From contig NW_004454181.1 of the NCBI RefSeq assembly GCF_000283155.1, forward strand, positions 24,617,391 through 24,681,390: a DNA stretch of 64,000 bases. Reading direction: 5' to 3'. Below the pieces are notes generated by a model. That model was not told the DNA's origin and did not search any database. It saw nothing but the letters and a program-made list of their open reading frames with translations. Positions within the stretch are counted from its first letter, which is position 1. Each line of letters opens with the position of its first letter. Shown one piece after another: positions 43,342 to 54,903 of the stretch. A program made the translations under genes and the position numbers. Source of the stretch: Ceratotherium simum simum (lineage: Eukaryota; Chordata; Mammalia; Perissodactyla; Rhinocerotidae).

Positions 43342-44442
43342 TTTGAGAGGTTTTTGATTATAGTTTCAATCTCCTTACTTGTTATTGGTCTGTTCAGATT
43401 TTCTATTTCTTCATGATTCAACATCATAGATTGCATATTTCTGGGTCATCCACTTTGTTGGCATATAATTGTTCATAATAGTCTCTTATGATCCTTTGTA
43501 TTTGTGTGGTATCGGTTGTAATGTCTTCTCTTGCATTTATAATTTTATTTATTTGAGTTTCCTTTTTTTCTTGGCAAGTCTAGCTAAATGTTTATCTATG
43601 TTGTTTATCTTTTTAAAACTCATATCTTTGTTGATCTTTTCTGTTGTTTTTCTATTCTCTGTTTTATTTATTTCTGCTCTAATCTTTGTCATTGCCTTCC
43701 TTCTGCTAACTTTGGGCTCATTTTGTTCTTCTTTTTGTAGTTCCTTGAGGTGTAAAGTGAGGTTGTTTGAGTTTTCTTTTTTTTTTTTTAACGTAAGCAT
43801 TTATCACTATAAATTTCCCTCTTAGCACTACATTTGCTGTATTCCATATGTTTTTGTATATTGTGTTTCCATTTTTGTTTGTTTCAAAATATTTTTATTT
43901 CCTTTTTGGTTTCATTGTTGACTCATTGGTTGTTCAGGAGTGTGTTGTTTAATTTCCACATATTTGTGAATTTTTTATTTTCCTATTACTGATTTCTAGT
44001 TTTATACTATTGTGGTCAAAAATGATATTTGGTGTGATTTCAATATTTTTAAATTTGTTTTGACTGTTTAATGACCTAACATATGATCTATTCTGGAGAA
44101 TTTTCCATGTACACTTGAGAAGAATATGTATTCTGCTGCTGTTGGTTAGAATGTTCTGTGTATGTCTATTAGGTCCATTAAGTCTAAACTATAGCTTAAG
44201 ACCAATGTTTTCTTATTCATTTTCTGTCTGGATATTCCATCCATTGTTGAAAGTGGGGTATTAAAGTCCCCTACTCTTATTGTAATGTTGTCTATTACTC
44301 CCTTCAGATGTTTTAGTATTTGCTAAATAAATTTAGGTGCTCCAATGTTGACTGTGTATATAGTTACAATTGTTATATCCTCTTGATGAATTGACTCCTT
44401 TATCATTATCTAATGACCCTTTTGTTTCTTGTTGTAGTTTTT

Positions 44443-44686
44443 TTGTGTGTGTGTGTGAGGAAGATTGGCCCTGAGCTATCATCTGCCAATCCTCCTCTTT
44501 TTGTTGAGGAAGACTGGCTGTGGGCTAACATCCGTGCCCATCTTCCTCTACTTTATATGGGATGCCGCCACAGCATGGCTTGCCAAGCGGTGCATCCATG
44601 CGCACCCGGGATCCGAACTGGCGAACCCCGGGCCACCGCAGCGGAGCACGTGCACTTAACTGCTTGCGCCACCAGGCTGGCCCCCT
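44443..44686 (-). mobile_element. ERE SINE in L1 ORF2
   Basis: Flanked by 'cttgttgtagttttt' (44428-44442) and 'cttgttatagttttt' (44687-44701), a 15-base target duplication with one change. It begins with a (TG)n-modified tail ('ttttgtgtgtgtgtgtgagg') and ends with 'caccaggctggcccc'. 'gggatccgaactgg' marks the B box. Orientation equals that of the host L1. Confidence 0.95.
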
Positions 44687-44872
44687 CTTGTTATAGTTTT
44701 TGATATAAAGTCTATTTTGTCTGATATAAGTATAGCTGCACCTGCTCTTTTGGTTTCCATTTGTATGGAATATCCTTTTCCTTCTCTTCACTTTGAGCCT
44801 ATGAGTGTTCTTGAAACTGAAATGAGGCTCTTGTAGGGAGCATATAGTTGGGTGTTGGGTCCTTTTTTTTTT

Positions 44873-45050
44873 TTATCTAATTATCTTTTTGATTAGAGAA
44901 TTTAATAAATTTATATTTAAAGTAATTATTGATAGGTAAAGATTTACTATTGCCATCTTGTTATGGTTTTTTGGCTGTTTTGTAGTTCCTTTTTTGCTTT
45001 CATCGTCTCTTCCTGCCTTCCTTTGTGAATATATGATTTTCTGTAGCAGT
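44873..45050 (-). pseudogene. L1 ORF2p N-terminal start
   Basis: The reverse frame contains 'LSIITLNINLLNSLIKK', the start of the endonuclease domain (ITLNVNGLN in intact copies). The conserved asparagine and glycine of the 'NGLN' motif are altered here to 'NLLN', so the endonuclease would be impaired even without the later stops. Confidence 0.75.
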
Positions 45051-45703
45051 ATACTTTCTTTTCTCTTTACTTTGTGTGTATCTACTATAGGTTTGTACTT
45101 TGCAGTTACTTTGAGGCTTACTTGAAACATCTTAGTGATATAACAGTCTATTTTAAGCTGATAACAATGACTTTGATTGCATACAAAAACTCTCCCCTTT
45201 TACTACTCCCCACACACATTTCATGTTTCTGATATCACAATTTACATCTTTTTATATTGTGCATAAACAAATTATTGTAGCTATAGCTATTTTTATTACT
45301 TTTGTCCTTTAACCTTTATACTAGAGTTCACTGGTTAACATACCACCATATCACAGTATGAAAGTATTCTGAATCTGACTATATATTTACTTTTACCAGT
45401 GTGTTGTATATTTTCAATGTTTACATGTTACTAATTTGCATCCTTTTATTTCAGCTTGAAGAACTCCTTTTACCATTTCTTGTAAGGCATATCTAGTGGT
45501 GATGAACTTCCTCAGGTTTTTTTTGTTTGGGAAAGTCCTTATCTCACTTTCATTTCTGCAGTTCAGCTTTTCTGGGTGAAGTATTGTTGGTTGGCAGGTT
45601 TTTTTTTTTTTCTTTCAATACTTTGAATATATTATCCCACTCTCTCCTGATCTGCAAAGTTTCTGTTGAAAAATCCACTAATAGTTATGGAGATTCTCTT
45701 GTA

Positions 45704-46570
45704 TTAGAGAATTTTTTTTCTCTTGTTGCTTTTAAAATTCTCTTTGTCATTGATTTTAGACAGTTTTATTATAATGTGTCTTAGAGAAGATACTTTTGGA
45801 TTGAAAGTATAGGGTGGCTTTTTACTTTCATGATTTGGGATATCCAAATGTCTCCCCAGGTTTGTGAAGTTCTCACCCCTTATTTCTGTAAATAAGCTTT
45901 CTGCCCCTTTCTCCTTCTCTTCTCCTTCTGGGACTCCAATGATGCATAGATTATTTCTTTTGATGGTATTCGATAAGACCCCTAGGTTTTCTTTTCTTCC
46001 TTCCTTCCTTCGTTCCTTCCTTTCTTCCTTCCTTCCTTCTTTCCTCCCTCCCTCCCTCCCTCCTTCCTTCCTTCCTTCGTTCCTTCCTTTCTTCCTTCCT
46101 TCCTTCTTTCCTCCCTCCCTCCCTCCCTCCTTCCTTCCTTCCTTCGTTCCTTCCTTCCTTCCTTCTCTCTCTCTCTTTCTTTTTCTTTTCTTTCTTTCTT
46201 TTTTCCTCCTCTCCCTGGATAATTTGAAATGATCTGTCTTTGGGGTCATTGACTTTTTCTTCTGCTTGGTCTAGTCTGCTCTTGAAGCTTTCTAATGAAC
46301 TCTTCAATTCAGTAATTAAGTTCTTCAACCCCCAAATTTCTACTTGGTTCTTTCTTATTTTCTCTACTTCTTTGTTAAATTTCTTCTCCATATTGTTTTC
46401 CTGATTTTGTTAAATTGTTTGTCTGTGTTCTCTTTTAGCTCTCTGAATATCTTTAGAACAATTATTTTGAATTCTTTTTCAGGTAATTCATGTATCTTCC
46501 TTTCTTTGGTGTCTGTTACTGGGAGTTTATTGTGTTCTTTTGGTGGTGTCATGTTTCCCTGATTCTTCAT
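45704..46570 (-). pseudogene. L1 ORF1p with a simple-repeat expansion
   Basis: Start codon near 46570 on the minus strand: 'MKNQGNMTPPKEHNKLPVTD' is the L1 ORF1 N-terminus. The coiled coil follows ('LDQAEEKVNDPKDRSFQIIQ'), then the GAA-rich lysine/glutamate hinge is blown up into an R/K/E/G-rich tract, and the RRM resumes in another frame ('NNLCIIGVPEGEEKEKGAES', 'ENFTNLGRHLDI'). The frame is shifted across the tract and there is an early break near 46370, so no full ORF1p is possible. Confidence 0.85.
45992..46205. repeat. TTCC/TCCC satellite with a 67-bp higher-order unit
   Basis: A pyrimidine-only tract apart from single G marks at 46012, 46079 and 46146, each in 'cgttcc'. The text from 46011 to 46077 is repeated exactly at 46078-46144, and a third copy begins at 46145 before drifting into (CT)n and (TTTC)n. 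It sits inside L1 ORF1. 67 is not a multiple of three, so each extra unit shifts the frame. Confidence 0.95.
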
Positions 46571-48108
46571 GATCCCTGTAGCTTTGCATAGGTGTCTCCA
46601 TATTTGAAGAAGCAGTCACCTCTTCTAGACTGCATGGACTGACTTTGGTAAGGAAAGACCTCCACCTACAGGTGGGGGCATGCTGGAGCATGCTGTGACC
46701 CTGGGTCAAGTGGTGCAGGGTGCCTGGTACAGAGGCATGTGGCAGCTCCAGGTCTGGGTCGGGGGTGTCTTATCATCTCAGGCCACCAAACTCCACAGCA
46801 TCAACAACTGACTGGTCTTTGGCAAGTTCTACAAGGGTCCACAGTGATTGTAAAAGCTCTTGGGGTCCTCAGTGGCACTTCTAGATCCAGTGGCTAGGGA
46901 CTAGGACAGGCAGTGGTGGAGGCTGGACCTGGTGGTATAGACACTGTTGGCTGTGGGGTCCAGCTGCAGGTGCCTATGTAGTTGTAGGGGCCATTGGCAA
47001 ACACGCATGTAATGATGGGGACCAGGGCCGGACTTAGGCCAACTGTGAGCATATTGGCAGCTTTGGGGCCCTGGCTGTCAGTGTACATTCTTGTGGCTGC
47101 AGAGTCTTACCACAGACACTTACACAGCAGTGGATGTCGGCAACGGGGATCAGGCCAGTGGCATGCATGCGCTGGCTGAGGCAAACCCACTGGTGTAGGC
47201 CAGGGACTGGAGATAAGGCCAAATCTGGGCCCACAAGTAGCTATGGGGACCTTGGTTATCAGCATGCACCTCTGTGGCTGCAGAATCTCACCACAGTCAC
47301 ACACATGGCAGTAGGGGCCAGTGATGAGACTCAGCCCAGTAGTGTGAAGGGCACAGCTGGCGGGGCTAGCCTCAAATGTGCACATGGTGGTGGGAAGTCA
47401 GGCATGGTGGTCTAGGCTGGTGTCTCACACTTGGACAGACACAAAGGCCTGGGCTGGCTGTCGGTGCAGATCCCAGGCTCTGATGTAGGTGGCAGGGGGG
47501 AGGGAGTAGGAAGGGACTCAGGCAGCTGGTGTTTGCGAATGCGAATACCTGTGGGGTGAAAAATGGTGAAATTTGGAGAGGGTCCAAGGTGGCTATACTG
47601 GCCTTTGGTTTCTTCAGTCATGAAAGCTGCTGGAGTCCTCTGCAGGGCAGGTTGCTGGGAACTGGGTTGCTTCTGCTGTGTGGCTGATACTGATAGCCCT
47701 GCTCTTCTTCCCTGTTCTTGGCCATCTCTACACGTCTCATCTTTGCCAGTCTGTTTGGGGTGAAATCAAATTAGGTCCTTTGTGTCATGCCCCAAAAGGC
47801 GAGGGAAGCTTGTCACTCACCCTGCACTCCCTCTCCCTGTGAGGGATCTTTTCTATCTGGAGAGCTCCCTCTTGGTGCCTAGCAGTTCTGGCCTGGGGAT
47901 GGGATGGGATGATGCAGGCAGAATGAAGCTTTTCTTCCTTCCCTTCTTGTGTGGTTATTCTCAGGTTTTTTGTTTTACTACATTGCTGAAGTTTCTTAAG
48001 TGAAATTCCTGAGCTCTCTCAAAGCTGTGTTTGTTCATGGATAGCTGTCTAATCATTGATCTTTGTGGGAAGAAGGTGGCTGGGGTCTCCTACTTTGCCA
48101 TCATGGTG
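46571..48108 (-). mobile_element. L1 5' UTR, GC-rich, with about 181-bp tandem units
   Basis: Much more GC-rich than the rest of the window. 'tgtggctgcagagtcttacc' (about 47092) and 'tgtggctgcagaatctcacc' (about 47273) mark units about 181 bases apart, with further diverged copies on both sides. The 5' end reads, on the minus strand, 'caccatgatggcaaagtagg' near 48088-48107, close to the start of L1s. In an active element this would hold the internal promoter. Confidence 0.82.
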
Positions 48109-48695
48109 TATTTAATAAATCCTCTTAAAGGGACATGTGGATTGTGCCCTTTTGCTATCATAAACAATTTTGTAATATATAGTGTTGTAAAAAGTTTTGT
48201 GCAAGTTTGCCTTCCCAGAAGTAGGAATGCAGGTTCAAAGAGCAATGCATTTATAGATGTGCAACTTGATATTGCCAAATTCTCCATCATAGTATTTATG
48301 CCATTTTGTAGTCCCACCAACAATGTATGAGAGTGCGTATTTCCCCAGAGTCTTGCCAGAACACAAATTCAAACTTTTGGAATTTTGCTAATCTAATAAT
48401 GGTCAGAAATAGTAACTTGGTGTAATTTTAATTTGGATTGTTCTTGTTGTGATTGAAGTCGAGCATTTTTTCATACGTTTAAGGGCCATTTGTATTTTTC
48501 ATCTGTGATCAGGCTGATCATGTGCCGTGCTCATTTTTTTATTGGATTGTTGGTCTTTTTATTCCCAACTTAAAAGAGCTCTGTATACAGTATGGAGATG
48601 AGAAGTATCTGGCCTAATTGAGAAATTGTGAATATTCCTTCCCTGATTGTTCTTTGTCTTTTATATTTATAACCTTATTAGTGTAAATTAAAACA
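48109..48695 (-). mobile_element. Old L1 3' UTR fragment
   Basis: 'gcccttttgctatcataaac', 'tgcaacttgatattgccaaa', 'gtagtcccaccaacaatgta', 'ttcatacgtttaagggccat' and 'ttattggattgttggtcttt' follow L1M-type 3' UTR order. It abuts the 5' end of the 40613 L1, which may have inserted beside or into it. Confidence 0.75.
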
Positions 48696-49839
48696 AATAA
48701 AACCACCAAAAACAAATGTATGTCTTAGCAAATTTCATTGCAGCCACCACCGAGGTCATGACCGAGACATTTCCAGCCATCTCAGAAGTCTTGTCTGTGT
48801 GCTCTGACCCAAATACAACTTCCTTCTTCCCCTAAAAGTATCCACTATTCTGTACTTTATAGTAATCACTTTATTGTTTCTTAATAATATCATCACCCAA
48901 TTGTACATCTCTAGACACTTTAATTTAGTCTTGCGCATTTGTTTAATCCAATATATCATCTTTTTAAGATTCTTTTAGTTTACAGGTTTCCTATCCTTCT
49001 TTTTCTTTTCCTTCTGTTTCCCATACAATTTACCTCTTGAACGCAGGGCATTTGACCTGTAGAGTTTCCCATCATCTGGTTGTTACTGATTGTACACTCC
49101 AGGTGCAGCTGACATGCTCCACTGTCTTTCTTTTGCATTTCCTGAAATTTGGGAGGTGGATCTAGAGGCTTGATTAGACCGAGGTTTGACCCCTAGGAAT
49201 GATTATGTGTGGTGTTATGGTCTCTCATTTGGAGATATGTTATGTCTAGTTTTCATTCTTTTTGATGTTAGCACCTATTACTGTTTAATACTAACATATA
49301 TTAATTCACTGGAGATCGCAAAATATAATATCTTAATTATATTATGTTTTTTGATCTATTGAGAATAATTCTATAACAAGATGTTTTCCCTCATCTACTA
49401 TTTGGTTACTAATAACAGAATTCATATAGGAAAGGCAAGATAAATGTATTTATTTTTCTTTTATATATACAGCTTCTAAGATAAAATTTTATGTATCACT
49501 CTCATAAAATGAGCATTACCATTATAAAATTGTGAATTAAACATATTTGAAAGCCTACATAAAATGTCTAATTTCCTAGGAAACATAATTTGCCCAAACA
49601 GATCCTTCTGAAGATAGAAAGGTTAAGCAGATAAATTTCCATAGAAGAAAAAGAGATATCTAACAATGAGATCCTTATAGAAAACAAAACAAAAAACATT
49701 GAGCACAAATGATTTTACATAATTTTAATAACCATTTAGATAATAGATAATACTAAAATCTAAATTATTTCTGACCATAATAAAGAAAGAAATACAAATG
49801 CTTTTTATGAATAATATTTATCAGTGATAGTAAAGCCTG
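48696..49839. other. Mostly unassigned; possible old L1 at 48990-49310
   Basis: 'ggtggatctagaggcttgat' and 'tagaccgaggtttgacccct' (49156-49193) recall an L1ME-type 3' segment. The remainder (49320-49840) is AT-rich and probably decayed L1 in plus orientation, but no firm landmark was seen. Confidence 0.4.
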
Positions 49840-52160
49840 GTTTTAAAAAAAATGCACAAGATACTACAGGCCAATCTTGCTCATAAACACCAATGAAAAA
49901 ATCCTAAATACAAATATTATCAAGCAAAATTTAATTAGAAATGATATATCATGACCAAGTGAGATTTATTTCAGGAATTCAATAATAGTGTGATGTTATG
50001 AAACCCAACCCTAAAAATCCATCATAGAGAAATAAGGATAAGAATTATATGGTCATCTCCATAGATGCTAAAAACATCTTTTTACAAAAGTGAACATCAA
50101 TTCCTGATAAAGCACTTACTAAAAAAGATATCAACTTGTTTCTTTAACATTATAAAAAATATTTTCTCAAAGCCAGTATGTATACAATTTATATCTTAAT
50201 ACTGGTAAAAAACAACATTAGCATTTACACTTATGTCAAAAATGTAAAACACCAAGGAAGACATTTAACAAATCATATGCAAGACTACTGCAGTGTAAAC
50301 TACAAACATTGCTGAGTGAAGGTAATAAAGCCCTAAATAAATGGAGAGTTATATTATGTACATGAATTGTAAGTTTCAGTGTTGTTAAAATAGTTTTCCC
50401 CAAACTGACCTATAGTAAGATTCGTTAACCTCAGCACTGTTGACATTTTGGACTAGATAGTTCTTTGGTGCCAGGGGAGTGGGTGGGTGTCCTGTACACT
50501 TGGGCTATTTAGCAGTATCCTTGGCCTCTACTTACCAGATACTTCCTTCAGTTGTGACAACAGAAACCAGCCCTAGATGTTGCCAAACCTCCCCTGGGGA
50601 GTGAAATCACCTCAGTTGAAAGTCACTTCTCTCCATGTCAGTGCAATTTAAGCATAATCTCAGCAGGCTTTTTGCAGAAATTAACAACATGAGTCTAAAA
50701 TTTGGATGGATGAGCAAAGGCCTAGACTATCCAAAGCACTCTTGAAAAAGACAAAGTTGGAGTACTCAGACTACCTTACTACAAGACTTATGGTAAAATT
50801 AGAGTGTTCAAGACACTGTGGTACTGGAATAAGTATTGACAAGTGATTAATAGAACAAAATAGCCCAGAAATCAACTCAGCTATTTAACAGTCATTTGAT
50901 TTTTTTCAAAGATGCCAAAGTATTCCAAAGGGGAAAGAAATGTCTTTTTAACAAATTTTCCTGGTACAACTAGATATCCATAAAGCAAAAAGATGAACTT
51001 TGACTGCACCTGACACCAAACACAAAATTACCTAAATGTAAGAGTGAAATACCATACTACTTTTAGAAAAAAAATAGGAAAATATCTTCATTACTTGGGA
51101 ATACTAGTTTCTTAGATGGAACATAGGAAAATATAACCATAAAAGTAAAATTTGATACAATGGACATCTTCAAAATATAGTATTTTTCTCAGCAAAAGAC
51201 ACTATTAAGAAAGTACACCACAGATTCTAAGAAAATATTCACAAAACATATATCTAACAAAGGACTAGTATCCAGGATACATAAAGAGCTTCTAAAATTT
51301 CATAAAACAAAGACAACCCAATTTTAAAAAGGGTGGGAAATGCGAACAAGGATATGGAGCAAGTGGAAGTGTAGAATACCGCCACTTTGGGACAGGGTCC
51401 ATTTCTTTCCCATACAACTAATCATTCACCTGCACTAAGACCCCACAATTCTACTCCCAGATATTTACCCCCCAAAAATGAAAACTTAGGTCAACAAAAA
51501 TACTTATACATAAATTTTCATAGCAACTCTATTCATAATAACCAAAAAGGGCAAAGAACCCAGAAGTCCATCAATAGAAGAACAGACAAACAAATTGTGA
51601 TATATTCCTACAATGAAATACCATTCAGCATGAAACAGCTACGTGAAAAAACATGTATGAATCTTAAAAGCAGCTTTTCGTAAAATGTATACGGTATAAT
51701 CCTATATAAATGATGTTCTAGAATAGTGAAAGCTAATCTAGGGAGGACTGGTGGAGATTGACCAGAAATAGAGTTTTGGGTGATGATAATGTTCTATATC
51801 TTGATAGTTGTTTGGGTTACACAGCATATACATTTGTCAAAATTCAACAAATATACACTTAAAATTTGTTCATTTGATTGTATGTTAATTTAATATAAAC
51901 AAAATTTAAATAATGAACTCTAATAAAGGATATGCATGCTGAAGTATTGAGACAGGTGTCACTGTCTGCAATTTAATTTGAAATGCGTCAAAAATAAGAT
52001 GGTTTGACAGTTGGAGATATGGGTAAATGTGATAAAACAAGTATAGAAAATGTTAATGGTAGAATCTAGGTGACAGGTATACCGAGGTTCATTATAAAAT
52101 TCTGTCAACTTTTCTGTATATCTGAACATTTACTTGTTAAAATGTTGAGAATAAATTAAC
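49840..52160 (+). mobile_element. Old L1 (L1M), ORF2 3' part and 3' UTR
   Basis: Plus-strand ORF2: 'aatgcacaagatactacagg', 'gaaaaaatcctaaatacaaa', 'gatatatcatgaccaagtga', 'gtggtactggaataagtatt', 'caaaggactagtatccagga'; then 3' UTR: 'ctcccagatatttacccccc', 'gtccatcaatagaagaacag', 'gataatgttctatatcttga', 'atatacacttaaaatttgtt', ending near 52155. Interrupted by a hAT element at 50418-50635. Many stops. Confidence 0.8.
50418..50635. mobile_element. hAT-type non-autonomous DNA element
   Basis: 'cctcagcactgttgacattt', 'atttagcagtatccttggcc', 'cagttgtgacaacagaaacc' and 'tgttgccaaacctcccctgg' form a well-known MER-type hAT repeat ending 'cctcagttgaaagtcactt'. The L1 reading stops before and resumes after it. 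Confidence 0.8.
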
Positions 52161-52424
52161 AGGATATGTATATAAAATATTCAAGGAAAGAAAATATGAC
52201 CCTCGGATTTTATTTTCAACCAGTCTGAGTTTCAAGTACAAAGACCAAGAGAAATCATAAAGACGGAAGAACATGAGAGTTTATTGGAGAATACGCTCAG
52301 ACTTCCAGAATAACTAGAGAAATGAGAACATACAATTAGTATAGAACTATAGCTATTAGTTTTAAATAAATGATAGTATATCATCGCCACTTTACAACCT
52401 ATAATAGATTAATTGACCTAAGCT
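52161..52424. other. No assignable feature
   Basis: Short unique-looking segment between an L1 end and a MER5A. Confidence 0.4.
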
Positions 52425-52605
52425 AGTCATTCTCAAAATTTAGTATACATAAGAATCATCTGGGAAATTTGTTAAAACAAAAACATTTGGCCCCACGTCC
52501 AGTGATTCTGATTTATATGTCTGAGGTGGAGCTCGTTTGCATTTCTAGAGAGCTCTCAAGTGGTACTGACATTGTTGATCCCGAGAACACACAGTAAGTA
52601 GCACT
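52425..52605. mobile_element. MER5A-like hAT MITE
   Basis: 'catctgggaaatttgttaaa', 'tggccccacgtccagtgatt', 'gtctgaggtggagctcg' and 'tttgcatttctagagagctc' follow MER5A in order, nearly full length. Confidence 0.85.
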
Positions 52606-52984
52606 GATTTAGGCAATAGTCTATACTGGCTGTTAATGTCACAAAAGGAGAGACAACTAAATATGTGCCTTTTAATTGAAATACATTATGCCACCTATGA
52701 CGTTTTCTGGCCAAAAGTAAATGAAGCCAGAATCACAACAAGCCTCTATATCTTACTACTAACTTACTGTAAAAATAGGAGCTAGAGAAACATATTAAAC
52801 AATGCCATAGACATGTAATCAGCCAAGTCCAGACTATGGGAAACTCTACAAGATCTAGTCTCTTTATCAAAAAATTGCAAGGAATAAAAGAGATGAAGGG
52901 AGAAAATAGAGTTTAAAAGAGAGTCAAAATTCATATTAACCTGTCAAAATGTCTAGATCTTATTTAGACTCTAATTCGAAAACG
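52606..52984. other. No assignable feature
   Basis: AT-rich unique-looking DNA. Confidence 0.4.
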
Positions 52985-53365
52985 AACAGTAAGGAAAATT
53001 TATAGCATCAGTGGTGGAATTTGAACACTGGCTGTGTGTGATACTATTAAGAACTTGCTGTTACTTTTTGGGCATGAAGTTTCATTATGATCTCAGAAAT
53101 AATAAGACCCATCTTTTCTAAATACATTAAAAAATATTTACATATGAAATTATATATTGTCTGAGAACTGCTTTGAAATAACTTTGCTGGGGTGGTGAGT
53201 GTGGGATAGATTAAAAGAGTTAGCTATAAGTTGGTAAAGTTGGTTGATATGAGCTGTTGAAGCTTGGTAATGGATACATGGGGATTCAAAATGCTACTTT
53301 CCCTAGTTTGGTAAACATTTGATCTTTTCCATAATGTTTTGCAATCTAAAAAAGAACATACCATT
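52985..53365 (+). mobile_element. Old L1 3' terminal segment
   Basis: 'tggtggaatttgaacactgg', 'ctgttactttttgggcatga', 'gtaatggatacatggggatt' and 'ttgatcttttccataatgtt' correspond to the terminal block also seen at 51905-52155, characteristic of older L1M 3' ends. Confidence 0.55.
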
Positions 53366-53929
53366 GTAAAAACAGAAGAATAATTCATTATGTTGCAAAT
53401 CATTGGATGGTGTTGCAAGACTCTGTCATCAAATGATACATATAGGGTGGTTCATAGCATGATAGGCAGATTGAAAATAACTGTCAGAGTCTATTTCATG
53501 TTGTGAAAAATTCTTCATAAATTTCTTACAACAAAGGTGATTTACCAGTCAGCAAGAGATACTCCAGAAGCATAGGCTGAAAGAAATTTGAAAAGTAAAG
53601 TTATAACCAGATCAAGAAGAAAATCATTGGAATATTGTTAAAGGATAACAAAACACTGCTGCTCCCCTCCATTCTTCTCTTTAGGTTTGGCAAATGTTAT
53701 TATTATGGAAAATTCCCTATCTCCAGTTCAACATTGCATTTACTTTTAACATATTATCCTACTGTTATTTGCTTTTTTTGCTAGTTTAAGGAACTTAGTA
53801 TGCATTGCAAATTCTGATTTTTCAGTGTAAAGATAGCTAAGTAAAATAAAATAATTCTATTTGCCTAACTTAATATTAGGATTTTATATAATGTTATTTT
53901 TTCCATATTTAGGTAAGGCTGTTTTGCTA
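53366..53929. other. No assignable feature
   Basis: AT-rich unique-looking DNA with no repeat landmark. Confidence 0.4.
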
Positions 53930-54430
53930 ATGATGATGATGAACTTACACATCTTTGAATTGCTTTGCACAATGAAGTGTACACTGAACAATTGTTTTAA
54001 GATGTATAAAAATTGTTTAATATATCAGTTGCTTTCCAAAGGGACAACAATTTACACCATCGTGAACCCTACATAATACATGTTTTTCCAGGCATCACAA
54101 TTGACTGGTATTATCACAGTATTTCATTATTGTCAATTTGTCAGGAGAAAATGTTCTGCAACCACGTCTTGAACTCCTGATGATGTTGAGAATTATTTAA
54201 TGTGTTCATTTGCATTGGTCTTTGGTGATTTGCTTGTTCATAGCCTTTGCCCATTTTTTCTAATGGATCATTTGCCCGTTTCCATTGATTTGTAGGAATT
54301 ATTGATGTGTTCTAAATACACATCATTAATTTGTTAGAAATGTTTTCTAGTTGGTTTCTCCCCTTTGAACTGTACCTTTGTTATTGTATCTAATTTTAGT
54401 TTGATGTACTCTTTTATTGATGGGAACTTA
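53930..54430 (-). mobile_element. Old L1 3' UTR fragment
   Basis: 'ccaaagggacaacaatttac', 'accatcgtgaaccctacata', 'gttcatagcctttgcccatt' and 'ttgtaggaattattgatgtg' match the L1 3' UTR in reverse. It is 5'-truncated. Confidence 0.75.
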
Positions 54431-54539
54431 AATTACCAGATGTCTTATATTACCAATACATTGAAATTATTTTCTTATATATAAAACACTATAAGTTTAA
54501 TTACTTTTTAATTTTTAATTCAAATAATTATTTTTAAAT

Positions 54540-54735
54540 GTATTATATACATATTGTCTGCTGTCAGGTAGACTAAGTACATTAGATATTTTATCTCAAT
54601 AAAAATCTCTAAGCAACCCCAAGTAACATAATAATCATTAATTAGAGGAGGAAACTTAAATTTAGAGAAGTTGATTGAATTATCTAAACGCAAACTACTA
54701 TTAAAGAGTGAAACTTGAGTTTAATTCAAAGGCAT
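54540..54735 (-). mobile_element. MIR SINE
   Basis: 'tagaggaggaaacttaaatt', 'tagagaagttgattgaatta' and 'agagtgaaacttgagtttaa' are the reverse MIR, strongly diverged. Confidence 0.7.
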
Positions 54736-54749
54736 TTTATTGCCAAAGT

Positions 54750-54903
54750 GACTCTTTTTATTATGCTTTGCTGTACCTGTTTTTATTGTACCTAATCATA
54801 AGCTGTGAGCTTCATGTAGGTAGGAATTATATTGTACTCAATTTATAATCTCTACGCTCACTTCAAGGAGCAAATACTAAATAAATATGTATTAAATGTA
54901 TAA
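54750..54903 (+). mobile_element. L2 LINE 3' end
   Basis: 'ataagctgtgagcttcatgt', 'aggtaggaattatattgtac' and 'aaatactaaataaatatgta' follow the L2 terminal order. Confidence 0.7.

Larger units (their letters stand above)
43342..45700 (-). mobile_element. Host L1, ORF2 part 2 and inter-ORF linker
   Basis: ORF2 resumes ('tagtttcaatctccttactt') and runs back to its start near 44990, interrupted by an ERE at 44443-44686. About 700 bases of linker ('ttaccatttcttgtaaggca', 'ctcactttcatttctgcagt', 'tatcccactctctcctgatc') then separate it from ORF1. A long linker is typical of older mammalian L1 lineages. Confidence 0.85.

Noticed and set aside
45864..46232. Plus-strand serine/proline/leucine/phenylalanine-rich frame
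   Set aside because: It is the translation of the TTCC microsatellite on the strand opposite to L1 ORF1; not a gene.
46894..47621. Several GC-rich frames of 60-93 codons
   Set aside because: All lie within the tandem units of an L1 5' UTR, on both strands, with no protein similarity.
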